From positions 30,132,385 to 30,196,384 of the forward strand of contig NC_056759.1 of assembly GCF_018687715.1 (NCBI RefSeq): a DNA stretch of 64,000 nucleotides, given 5' to 3'. Positions within the stretch are counted from its first letter, which is position 1; the number at the start of each line of letters is the position of its first letter. This DNA comes from Carya illinoinensis. Lineage: Eukaryota; Streptophyta; Magnoliopsida; Fagales; Juglandaceae. The position numbers and the translations under genes are program-made. Of the stretch, positions 24,429 through 34,756 are shown piece by piece. The notes beneath the pieces were generated by a model. That model saw only the letters and a list, made by a program, of their open reading frames with translations. It searched no databases and was not told the origin of the DNA.

Positions 24429-26091
24429 TCAATGGTTGGTAGAAGCCAAGCTATTTCCAATGTCAATGACAAATCGGTATCTTACATCACCCTTAGCAAG
24501 ACGCTCCATTGCCTTATTAAGGTAGTCTATTGGAATAAGCTCAATATCTGCTGTGATGTTATGTTTTGCAGCAAAATCTATCATCTCTTGAGTTTCCTTC
24601 AATCCTCCAGTGGCGCTCCCCGCAACCATTTTCCTTCCTGTTAAAACAATTCTTATTAGCTCTATAGCTATAGATGAAAAGTCTGATGAAATTTCAGGTA
24701 AAAACATAGGGAAAAGTTAGCAGTTGACTGTAAAGGAAATTACCCATAAGCAGAGGAAAGATTGGTAGCTCCAGTGGCTTCTCTGGTGCACCCAACATAA
24801 CAAGCTTTCCATGAGACTTTAATAGACCAATTAAAGGCATAATGGAATGCACAGCAGAAACTGTATCCAGTATACCATCGAACGTGCCCTGTGCAGCCTG
24901 TACAAATTTAATACTTTTAACAATCGCTCTCTAATATTATCAGGTCATCAAGAGGATCAGGACTAGAGAAAAATGTTGTTAGATAACACTCACCTGGATT
25001 TGTTCTTGGTCACGACTATGTAAGAAGGAGTCAGCACCAAGATGCTCCAGAGCTTCATCCTTCTTGCTAGTGGAGGTACTAATTACAGTCACTTTTGCTC
25101 CAAAAGCCTTGGCAAATTTAACACCCACATGACCAAGTCCACCTAGGCCAACAATCCCAATGTGTTTACCCGGCTCCGCTAACCCATAATATTTCAAAGG
25201 ACTGTAAAGTGTTATCCCAGCACAAAGAAGGGGAGCACTAGCATCGAGTGGTAAGTTTTCAGGGAATCGAAGGATGTAGCGCTCATTAGCTACCATAGTG
25301 TCTGAGAAGCCTCCGTATGTAATTGTGCCATCGTGATGAATGTCATCATATGTCAGTATCGTTCGGGGACAATAAATTTCAAGGTCATTGTTGCAGTTCT
25401 CGCAAGAGTGGCATGCACCAACCACGCATCCCACTCCCACTTTGTCTCCCACTTTAACTTTCTTCACCTCATTCCCTACTTCTATCACTTCCCCAACAAT
25501 TTCGTGCCTGCAATTAAAATGAAAGTGCAACGTTATTGCATACTGCAATAGTTACTTTGTGTACCAAAAGATCTATTGACGTGTTTGTTGATCTTTTTTA
25601 GGCTACAAAATCGCTTAAAATGAAATGGAAACTTACCCAGGAACAAGTGGGTATTTGGAACTACCCCAATCGTTTTTAATCTTGTGAAGGTCGGAGTGGC
25701 ATATCCCACAATAAAGAACTTTGAACCTTACATCCTTGTCTCCGGTTGCCCTATAGATATACCATTTAAAGCACAAATTTAAAGCTCAGAAGCATGAGAA
25801 ATCAATATATAATGACAACTAATGAGAGACAATCACAATGCATAGATCCTTTTCCTTGCTAGTTGATGAAACTTTGAAACTAATAAACATTAATACATTT
25901 ACTTTAAATGCTAAGAGAAGAAGATTGAAAGGAAGGAAAAACCGATCAAGTAGGAATGGAATTAAGGTGGAGAGCAAGAGATCAAGGGGGGACCTTCTGG
26001 AGAATTTGAAAGGCGAGAGAAGGCCAGAAGAATCTTTAGCTGCCCATCCAAAGGCCTTTACCGGGTGTTGTTCCTCGGGTGCTTTCGACAT
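24429..26091 (-). CDS. Cinnamyl alcohol dehydrogenase-like (probable mannitol dehydrogenase, ELI3 type), gene 1
   Basis: A zinc-dependent medium-chain alcohol dehydrogenase, expected to be cytosolic and to interconvert aldehydes and alcohols with NADP(H). The true substrate cannot be told from sequence. Five exons: 25994-26091, 25637-25750, 24994-25507, 24744-24897 and 24429-24637, all GT..AG, giving 362 aa, normal for the family. Catalytic zinc ligands C50 or C47 region ([10 protein letters not shown]), H72-E73 and C166; structural zinc C103, C106, C109, C117; cofactor turn GLGGLG at 191-196. The ATG begins MSKAPEEQ, and a TATATATA lies about 140 bp upstream. No lesion found. Family naming is firm; a bona fide lignin role is not, since the N-terminus and overall pattern fit the ELI3/mannitol-dehydrogenase branch better. 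Confidence 0.95.
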
Positions 26092-26229
26092 TTTTACCTT
26101 TTTTAGACACTTATGTACTTTAAAAACAACTAACAAATAGTAACAATAGAGTGAGAGCAAGAACAATGAGGGAGAGATATATGATAAGTATGGGATGTGA
26201 ATTGTGGAGGCAGAAACAAGCTTTCGATG

Positions 26230-26306
26230 TATATATAGGGGGAGTGGAGTATTGAATTGGGGTTGGGATGACGTATTGGGTGAGCAAATGGGGTAAATAC
26301 GTGAGG
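26230..26306 (-). promoter_or_regulatory. Putative core promoter of CAD gene 1
   Basis: TATATATA at 26230-26237, then TGACGTA (26269-26275) and TACGTGAGG (26298-26306), both with ACGT cores typical of bZIP sites. The same three elements in the same order lie upstream of CAD gene 2 although the intervening sequence differs, which supports function. Confidence 0.55.
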
Positions 26307-27040
26307 TAATGGCTTATGTAATCTCTTTAACTACTTTTTGTCTTCGATACAGAGATGAGTGCATGGTTTAATTTGGCTGACGTACTCGATTACGTAATTC
26401 CTAATGTCTCAGATCAGTGTTCTCAAGGGTCAAATACATGTGGGTCCGGTTTTGGATGGTCGTGGAAATCATGCGAAAGTCCGATCGTAACGATTGCGTA
26501 TCGACCGTTCGGCAATTTCTGAATAATCTGGTTTTCAACTCGATTATGGTAATATGATATTAAATGAATAAAGATTATTTATTATATATTATTTATAAAT
26601 TTATAATTTAATATTATATTATAGGATAATAAGATAATTATAAAAAAATAAATGATGTCCATCAAATATTATAGGATAATTATAAGATTATTAAATATGT
26701 CCATCAAATATGTTAACTCATATATTTTTATTTTTTTATTTTTTGAATGGTTAAATAAATGATTATTAGTAAATTTATATATATATTTTTTTATTTTGTA
26801 TTTTCGATTTTTGAAGGGGCATTTGTTCATTTTCCTGCTCCAGCACCTGGTTTGCCTTTTAGTTTCATCATAATTTGTTTATTTGTGTAACTGAATATTA
26901 GCCCACACTGTTTTTATTAGCTCATTCATAATTAAAAAACAAATTGTCGACGTCAATCTGAGGTGGGTAACTCATGTCATTGTAGAGATTATATGGGTTT
27001 GATAAGGGGGTGACAGTGAGAACAATGCCTCGACGGTGAA
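26307..27040. other. Upstream intergenic DNA of CAD gene 1
   Basis: AT-rich, no reading frame supported. 26580-26710 repeats 'ataggataat' and 'atccatcaaatat' words, a local imperfect duplication. Confidence 0.4.
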
Positions 27041-27140
27041 CTAAAAGTTTATTCATTGAAGCTTGTGGAAAAATAAAAGGAAATGGGAAACCAAAAGTTT
27101 ATTCATTGAAGCTTGTGGAAGAATAAAAGGAAATGGGAGA
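27041..27140. repeat. 50-bp tandem duplication, two units
   Basis: 'aaaagtttattcattgaagc' followed by 'ttgtggaa.aataaaagg' and 'aaatggga' starts at 27043 and again at 27093, nearly identical. No coding meaning seen. Confidence 0.85.
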
Positions 27141-27583
27141 TTGGAATGAAACTTTGATCTGAAGCTAAAGAAGAAAAGGGGAGAAGAAGAGATGAAGCCT
27201 AAGTCAAGTTTGCCTGTAGCGAGAAGTTGTGAACGCAATAAAGGAGTTTGGGAACTGGAAAAGGACGAGAGAGAGGGGTCAGTTTCAATTAATTAAATAA
27301 TCTAGTGTAGTGTTTACTATGACTTTTGTGTGTGTTTGCTTACATGGAACACTTCTATTGGATGAGGTTTGATGGCTTAACAACAGACGAATTGTTGCAA
27401 AGCGGCCCTGTACATAATAATATATGACATATTGATATAGTGAAAATTATAAAATGTAAAATTTAAAAGTTAAAAATTATAAAATTTAAAATTTCAAGGT
27501 TGAATTTAAAAAGAAAACTAAAAAAATAAATCTCGTATGTAAAATTATAAGTACACGTGGCATTACTCTACGCATATTAACTA

Positions 27584-28105
27584 AAGTTTTGAATACAGTT
27601 TGAGTGACTGTTTCTGTTAAAACACTGGAATGAAATATTTCGATACTAGTACTGTTTTGAAATAGTCTATATATAATAAATTAATTATATATATATTATA
27701 TTTCAAAATAATATCAATACAAGTTTTAAAAAGTTAAAATACATATTTATAAAACTCAATAATACTTCTAACTTCTCAATCTAATTATTTTAAAAAAATA
27801 ATCACTCATCTTTATCATAAAAATGTGAGTAATGATTTGATTTTTAGTCCTCAAGAAAAGGGGATTAGAAAAAATTAAAAAAATAGTTTTTAAATGTTAG
27901 AATTGGTTTGAAAATTATGAAAAAATTAGAATTTTTACATTAATTATGAAAAGTAACTAATTTATGTTGGTACTGACTGGTACGCAAAAAATTGGCCAGC
28001 ATTTAACCTGGTATGAAACAGATACATTTCATGTACCGATCACTATTTCGATACGAGAAATATCTACCATACCGACTAGTACAATACAAAATTTAAAACT
28101 TTGAT
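27584..28105. mobile_element. Possible MITE with AAAGTTTT ends
   Basis: The left edge AAAGTTTTGAATACAG and the inverted right edge (..AATTTAAAACTTT) form an imperfect inverted repeat. Flanks 'atattaac' and 'atattaat' may be a degraded target duplication. The interior repeats 'gatac' and 'ggtac' words near both ends. Boundaries are by eye. Confidence 0.4.
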
Positions 28106-28614
28106 ATTAATGTTATATTACAAAAACAAACTAGCAAAAAACAAACGAAAAAATAACTATTTACATCTCATGTCATGTAAGAACAACCCGGTTGATTACA
28201 CTATAATAGAGATTTAAGAAGACGGAAAAGTAAAATAATTTCTTATTCCACAATAATCAATTATACTGCAAGAAGGACAAGGCATTGTACGGCAGCTAGA
28301 GATAAAAGCAAAGGAGTGAATAATTAAACAAGTTTGCCCAATTGGTGTGTCGCTGCAAATTGTTTTTAATTTTTATTCTTTATTTTAAATATTTTTAAAC
28401 ATATTTAAAATCTTTTAAAAAATATAAAAAAACCATCAATACACTAATAGCCATTTCCTTAAATCATTAACTAAAATAAATATTAAAAATAAAATACAAT
28501 ACATAAATAGTTAAATTGAGGGATCAAACTCAAAAAACACTATCATTTTCCATTAAACAAACACATTGGAACGTCAAATACAAGAAAACCAAGACATGCA
28601 GACCATCAAGTTAC
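28106..28614. other. 3' flank of a CAD remnant, interrupted by AT-rich DNA
   Basis: 28225-28335 and 28555-28614 match the 3' flank of CAD gene 1 (24240-24428). About 28336-28555 is AT-rich DNA absent from that copy. I see no clear termini on the insert. Confidence 0.5.
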
Positions 28615-28938
28615 TCTTCAATGGTTGGTAGAAGCTAAGGTGTTTCCAACATTAATGACAAATCGTTATCTAACATCACCTTGTTAAGGTAGTCTACTAG
28701 AATAACCTCAATGTCTACTGTGAAGTTATGTGATGAACAAGCTGATGGAATTCCGAGTTATAACATAGGGAAAAGTAAGTGGTTGATCTAAAAGGAAATG
28801 ACCCATAGGCAGAGGAAAGACTAGTAGCTCAAGCGGCTTTTCTGGTGAACCCAACATAACAAGCTTTCCATTAGACTTTAACAGACCAATTAAGGGCATA
28901 ATGGAATAAGATACTGTATTTAGTATATCATCAAACGT
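28615..28938 (-). pseudogene. CAD-like pseudogene remnant (exons 5 and 4 only)
   Basis: 28617-28735 matches the end of exon 5, with an internal deletion that removes the [10 protein letters not shown] and ATGG stretches in part. 28797-28938 matches exon 4, breaking off exactly where 'aaacgtgccctg' joins unrelated 'cccgttcccccaaaacggcg'. Exons 1-3 are absent. It has the same orientation as the intact genes. Confidence 0.85.
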
Positions 28939-29439
28939 GCCCTGCCCGTTCCCCCAAAACGGCGTCGTTTTGGCTCCTTTAGTGAAACCCTAAATCCCTC
29001 CCATGCCGTCTCTCTCTCTCTCTCTCTCTCTCTCCCCACACCGTCTCCCATTCACTCTAGTGACCCTCCTCCCCCCCCCTCCCCACAGCCCGTGAGCTTC
29101 GTACACTGCCACAGCACACGCACACTTTCTCTTTTCCATCCTCAAACGGGCTAGGTCACTCCGTCGTGGTGCACCACCCATAGCGGGCTCCACTCCCTCT
29201 TGGCCTTAGTTATCCCTTAGTTCTCCCTCATTCATTTCTTATGCTCCCTTTCACCCTTTCTGTTTCGAGTCTGTTGTGGGCACCAAAGCTCCTTTGCCTC
29301 TTTCTCACTTTTCCCTTGCCTCAAACACTCTGCCCATCTTTTTGAGCCACTACTAGGACTCTAACCTACCACCACCACCTCTGCTGCCGCCTACCTCCCC
29401 TCCCTGTCCCTCTCTGTCCTCATTGCTCTATGCCCCTCC

Positions 29440-29476
<37 letters not shown>

Positions 29477-30600
29477 AATCTTAGTCCTCTCCCTCTGAAG
29501 ATATAGACCGTTGGCCACCCTGCCTCAGTCATCCCTCCCACCCAACTTTTGTTTCAATCGTTTGAACATAACATAGGTTAAGAATCATGGTTGTGGCTTT
29601 TCAAAGCAACATATCAGTTTTCATGATTTACCTGCATTCTTGATTCCACTATTCAACAACATCATCGCCCATGCAAGCATTGGGTCACTTGTTGGTGGTA
29701 ACTCTCACGACCAGCAGCAGAGCTCAGGACGCTTTGATCATTCAGAAAGTTTTCCTCCAAGAAGTAAGTGGTACTCATTACTAACTTCGAAAATAATTGT
29801 TGATGGAAACTATAAAATTGTGATTTGTGTAGTCTGGTCATGATTCTATGCGGTGTTCGAGGGTCCCTATAAAGCGTTGGGATTGAATTTGTAGATTGGT
29901 TATGGTTCTGTGTGGTGGTCGAGGGCCTCTATGAAGTGTTGGGATTGAAATGGTAATTTGCTTGTGATTATGTGAGGTGGCTGAAGGCCATTGTGAAGTG
30001 TGAGGATTGAATTTTCTATTTAAATTAGTGTGCTTTTCATAATAAATATTGTTGTTGTTATGTCATTCCTCATGCAATAACTGATGCATTTTTTGATGCA
30101 TTGTAATTGACACATGCTCATGATAATCTTTCCATTGAGTTCTGATTTTGTGTGTAAGTTGAAATTAGTAAAATTGTTGGATTTGGTGTCAAAAGATTTT
30201 GAGTGTTTGTGTATCACGATCCTAAGTTGTCGCTGAGCAGCAACTTGCTCAGGCGAGACAGTAACACTCTAGAGTAGACGGGTCACCAAAGTTTTGAATA
30301 CAATAGAGTGTGGGAAGTGGAAGCTTAGGCGTCACTAGTGGACAACATGATCTAACTTTTGAGGTAATAATCCTTAAGATCCATAGGTGTTGTAGGATAT
30401 GTATTTGTGGAGCAGGAGGCTTTGGCTTGCATGGCCTGCATTGGGATTTTAGACGTGATGTGCTAGTGGGAGAACTTGTTATGATCATAATGCTAGAACC
30501 TATGTAAGTAGAGGTAGAGAATACTGACTCCATAAGTCCTTGGGGATTAATTTTAGTCATGTAAAGCAAATTTCTATAAGGGGGGAGGATGTGAAGCCTA
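28939..30600 (+). other. Unidentified insert replacing the CAD exon 4/3 region, CT-rich with leader-like start
   Basis: Begins with 'aaacggcgtcgttttgg' and 'gaaaccctaaat', words often seen near plant transcription starts, followed by (CT)n tracts at about 29012-29033 and 29445-29474. 29640-29765 is open and ends at a GTAAGT, like an exon, but I recognise no protein. A related CT-rich segment starts at about 30645 and another at 32220, each next to CAD remnants. It could be a captured gene 5' end or an unrecognised transposon. Confidence 0.35.
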
Positions 30601-30714
30601 ACTAGCAACTAAGGCCCAAGTCGTTATAGGACTGGCAAGCCCACCACCAAAATGATGTTGTTTTGGTCCTCTGAAAGCAACAAACCCTAATTTTCTCACC
30701 TTTCTCTTCTCTCT

Positions 30715-30766
<52 letters not shown>

Positions 30767-31015
30767 TCACACCATCTCCCAGTCCTCTCCTCGTGACTAA
30801 CAATGCCTCCCTCCCTAGCTCAATCTCCCATCCCTCACCTCTCTGTCCCTCAATCTCTCTCCTTCCCTGTTTCTCTTTGCAATTTTTCATCTCCTAGTTT
30901 ATTTTGCATCCAGTGTGCTGCTGCCACCCAAGCCCAACACCATGTCCCTACCTAGGTTGTCGCATAAATAGACCAACCACACAGAAGTCCTACCAAAACT
31001 AGAACAGCTCACATG
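30601..31015. other. CT-rich duplication segment preceding a MITE
   Basis: Contains (TC)n at about 30712-30762 and 'ctcaatctctctccttccctgtttctctttgcaattt'-type sequence. It matches about 32225-32461 closely, ending in both copies at 'ccaaaactagaaca'. No gene seen. Confidence 0.6.
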
Positions 31016-31612
31016 TAGGGATGTAAAAATAAACTGAAAAATTGGAAAACTGACTCGGACTGTTTGGTTCGGTCTGGCTTTCGACCGATTTGGTTCGGAA
31101 TTGGTTCCTTCATTTTAAAAACCGGTCAAATATGGACTAGAATCAGTTTTAAGTTTCCAACACCGGACCATACTCGTTAAGATATTATATATATTTTATT
31201 AATTTTTAATATTATATATAATATATTTTATATTATATGTAATTTTTTATATATAATATATATAATTATGTATGAAATAATATATTATAATTTATAACAT
31301 AACATTTTAATCTTAAACATGAATATTTATTTGATCATATGTTTTAAATATAAAATATATATATTAAATATATTTTATTGCCTAATAAATTCTCAACATA
31401 TTTTTTTTGATAAATGCATTAGTAATACTAATATAAATAATATATTAAAACTGAAAAGCTAGACCGAACCAGACCTGAACTGGTAAAACTGCAAGTATCG
31501 GTTTAAGGGATAACCAGTGCGTAATCGGTTTTAAAAAATGCACAACTGGTATTACCAGTTTGATCCTAAATTTTGTCCAAAACTTAATCAAACTGGACTG
31601 ATTACACCTCTG
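31016..31612. mobile_element. Degenerate hAT-like MITE related to 1057-1769
   Basis: Begins TAGGGATGTAAA and ends GATTACACCTCTG. The arms carry 'ggttcggtctgg', 'accggtc' and 'ccagtttgatcc' words and the centre is AT-rich. The flanks 'ctcacatg' and 'ttgacatg' look like an eroded 8-bp duplication. The orthologous spot in the next repeat unit (32461/39615) instead received the copia element. Confidence 0.65.
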
Positions 31613-32042
31613 TTGACATGTATCTAGGTGTTCTCTTTTAAGACATGTTTAACACGACTAAAACAAAATTTACAACTTCATCAACAAAATGCTAAAAATT
31701 CATTAATGTTGCGCGTAGCCACGTCTTGAGAAATTTCGAACAAACCTCAAAGCATCGATCAATCATATCTTGAGGGATTTTCAAGGTGCTATTGGGCTTC
31801 GTTATTGACATCTATAAGATTATCACGAATTAGTATTTAATACCCTCTAAGAAGTTTAAGTAGACGCGCGTACAGAAAAACTCATATACCTTCTTATTCG
31901 ACATTGATTAATTATACTTTAATTGTAAGGAGATCAATAATCATGTTTTGCTCGAGAAGAAGTAAAAGATGAGAAATATTTAATTAAATTCCTTGAAACA
32001 AATACAAGAAAACTAAGACAAGCCCGATCGATTAAGGCAGTC

Positions 32043-32217
32043 TTTAGTTGGAAGAAGCCAAGCTATTCCCAATGTCAATAACTAAGCTAGGTACAGACAA
32101 TCAAAATGGAACATTGAGTACTTGATGATACCAAGGCAAAAATTTGCGTTTGACGAGATTTCAATAGACAATTAAAGGCAAAATTGAATGCATAGCAGAT
32201 ATTGTATCTAGCATAGA
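32043..32217 (-). pseudogene. CAD-like pseudogene scrap (ends of exons 5 and 4)
   Basis: 32043-32083 matches the last codons of exon 5 (NSLAS region) and about 32152-32217 part of exon 4, then the homology stops at 'ctagcatagacatgccc' and CT-rich DNA begins. Too short and broken to encode anything. Confidence 0.75.
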
Positions 32218-32461
32218 CATGCCCAGACCAGCAGTGCCTCTCTCCATTGCCCAATCTCCAATTCCTCTTCTCTCCTTTCCTCAAGCTCTCTTCTCCCGCT
32301 CGCAATCTCTCTCCCTCTCTGTTTCTCTTTGCAATTTTTCATCTCCCCGTTGGTTTCACAACCAATGTTTCGTGAGCACCCAAGCACAACATCACGTTGC
32401 TGGTTAGATTGCCATGCAACGAGACCCACCACGTAGAAGTCAGACCAAAACTAGAACAATT

Positions 32462-32967
32462 TGTTAGAATATTTTAAATGTGGGCTGCTATTGATTGCTG
32501 CTTTATAAAAACGTGTTAGATATAAATAGCTCATAATGGTACTTTGGTTGAACCCAATAAGTTAAGTGATCATTTTGGGGTTCATTGCACCTTAGTAAAA
32601 TAGGATTATATCCTATTTAAATTGTGGTTAATTGTATGTAGGCCTAGAAGTTAAAAGAGTCTTATTCTGTTTTTCTAGACTCATTGGGTTTTGGAGTTTT
32701 TAATGGGAGGACTCCACATAGGACTTCTATATATATGGCTAGGTCCCCTCTCCTCTCCATATACGTATTTGAATTTATTAGCTTGTCCCATTGATAGCTA
32801 ATTTTTGTGAGGAGAAGGAGGGGAAGAGTTGGCCACTAATATTTACAAGTGGGATTTCAATTTGGTCTCTGCAGATGGCTTCCGCATGTATGATTTCTAT
32901 ATTTTTTAATCCTTTTGTTTATTAAGATTCTTTTCTCTAGCATGTGTTTCTGGTTTTTCTATCAACA
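32462..32967 (+). repeat. 5' LTR of the copia element
   Basis: 506 bp. TATATATA at about 32730-32737 is the likely promoter. The first ATG after it in the LTR is at 32875, followed by a GTATGA donor at 32888. The LTR ends AACA at 32967. Confidence 0.95.
32875..32887 (+). CDS. Putative 13-nt gag leader exon inside the LTR
   Basis: ATGGCTTCCGCAT precedes GTATGA. No other ATG lies between the presumed promoter and this one. Removing 32888-34480 (GT..AG, 1593 nt) fuses it in frame to the gag frame starting at 34481, which otherwise has no ATG and meets an in-frame TAA at about 34453. The 3' LTR has the same exon with a stronger ACAG|GTATGA donor, also in frame. I infer splicing; there is no RNA evidence here. 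Confidence 0.6.
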
Positions 32968-32969
32968 TG

Positions 32970-32981
32970 TGGTATCAGAGC
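32970..32981 (+). promoter_or_regulatory. Primer-binding site, initiator tRNA-Met type
   Basis: TGGTATCAGAGC, two bases after the 5' LTR, is the 12-nt primer site shared by most plant copia elements. It lies inside the proposed intron. Confidence 0.9.
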
Positions 32982-34480
32982 CGATCATGCTAGAATTAGA
33001 ATCTTTCGTATAAATTGGTATAAAATATTACCTTTCTTCTGTTTCGTTTGTTCCAAAAGCAATATTGTTTGTAAATTTCTTTACTTCTCCGTGGGTTTTC
33101 AATTTACATATTCGGTTGAAAAATCAATTGATATCTCAACTATTCTTCTTTTGTCTTATTACCCATGTCGTTATTGTTGTTTTTCCTTATTAAGGTTATA
33201 GCAATTACATTTAATTTGTAATTTTCTTTTAAGTTGATACCCATTATTTTAAAACACTGTATATGTGTTTTTCGGGTATTTAATATTGTTTCCCCTCAAT
33301 TAATTTTATTTTTTGATCCAAGAATTGCAAGAAATTGAGAAAAATCCATTTGAAAACCCTTTGACCTGAATTTCAGACCCGCGACCTCATTATGACCCGG
33401 CTGGAGGTAGAAGATGAATTCTCCTCCAGCCTTGACAACGCCCACTCGCACCAAGTGGCACGTGCGGCGCGTGAGGACGTATAGAGAGTGATTTTCGCTC
33501 GTTTCTTTTTCCAGTATTCATTCACTCGCCCTATTATTTTTTCTATATTATTTGAAAAATTTTTGTACAACCATAAGACACTGTTTTATAATTTAGAGCA
33601 TTATTTACGCATTTTTTGAGGAGCTACAGTATACTGAAAATTGTGATACATTTTCTGGTGAATATTCAAGGCCTTATAAGATCTATGCATATGTGTACTC
33701 TCTCTAAGCATGAATGTGGATGCATGTTATTTTTGTAACTTGTTATAAACATTCTTTTAAAAATATATACTTTTCAAGTTCATATTTAATTTTAGACATA
33801 TCTATTTTCTTATATGCTTGATCTGTTTATATTATTTTTTGTCTATCAATCACATTTGTATTCTGACTTTGATGATTATGATTATCATTTTGTGATTGAA
33901 TTTTCATGGGCATTATGATTATCCTTGTTTTCTCTTTAAAGAGAAATCTTTTGATCTTTTTGAGGGTGGTAGCCGCCAAGGTGGTACACTCATTGAAAAT
34001 ATATATATATATATATATTGCACATAATATCTTGCCCAAAGGTGTTATTGTGTGTAATATTTTAGAAAGTTGTGAGAAGTAGTTAATGAGATTGCATTAG
34101 TTTAGAAATTTCCTTCCGCCTAAAGGTGATGGTATTTTGAAAACTGATGTGATTTTATTAATTTGTTTCATGATATGTTTTAAGAGTACCTTATAGCATG
34201 TTGTTCAGTTAGCCCAAAGGTGACTTTACAATGATGCATCAAGGCTCTTACTGATATGTTTTAAGAGTACCTTACAGTATGTTGTTTAGTCAACCCAAAG
34301 GTGACTTTACAATGATACACCAAGGCTCTTATCGTAATGAAGCTCATATGGTTCCGAGCTTATTTCGAGCTATCTAATTAATAGCCTATATTAATTAGAC
34401 AGATTTGTTATCATCCATTAATTGCATGCTTTAGTTTTGGATGATATTTAAATAATATGTATTATTTAATGTTTCCGCAG

Positions 34481-34740
34481 TTTTGAGTGCCTCCTCTATT
34501 TCAAGTCAATTGTCTGCTATTGAAACTTTGACTGGAAATAATTATGTGAGATGGAAAAGAGATGTAGAAATTGCACTTGGTCTTTTGGGATTGGATTTTG
34601 CCTTGGAAGAGCAGCCTTCAAAACCTACTGATAAGAGCACTGCGGAATATGTGGTTGAGTATCAAAAGTGGGAAAGAGCTAACAGGCTTTGTTTAAAAAT
34701 CATCAAACGTTCTATATCTGATTCCATTATGGGACAATGA
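34481..34740 (+). pseudogene. Copia gag N-terminus, frame-shifted from the rest
   Basis: Open from 34481; contains LTGNNYVRWKRDVEIALG, the N-terminal gag pattern of copia elements, and VEYQKWERANRLCLKIIK. It ends at TGA 34738-34740 just after an apparent one-base gain in a GGG run near 34733; gag homology carries on in the next frame. There is no starting ATG in this frame, see the LTR leader exon. Confidence 0.85.
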
Positions 34741-34756
34741 CAATGCTAAAAACTTT

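Noticed and set aside
29640..29843. Exon-like plus-strand frame ending at a GTAAGT
   Set aside because: No similarity recognised and no partner exon found; noted only within the unidentified insert.
33827..34039. Minus-strand frame in the copia leader and (TA)n region
   Set aside because: Low-complexity, antisense to the element, and inside its proposed intron.
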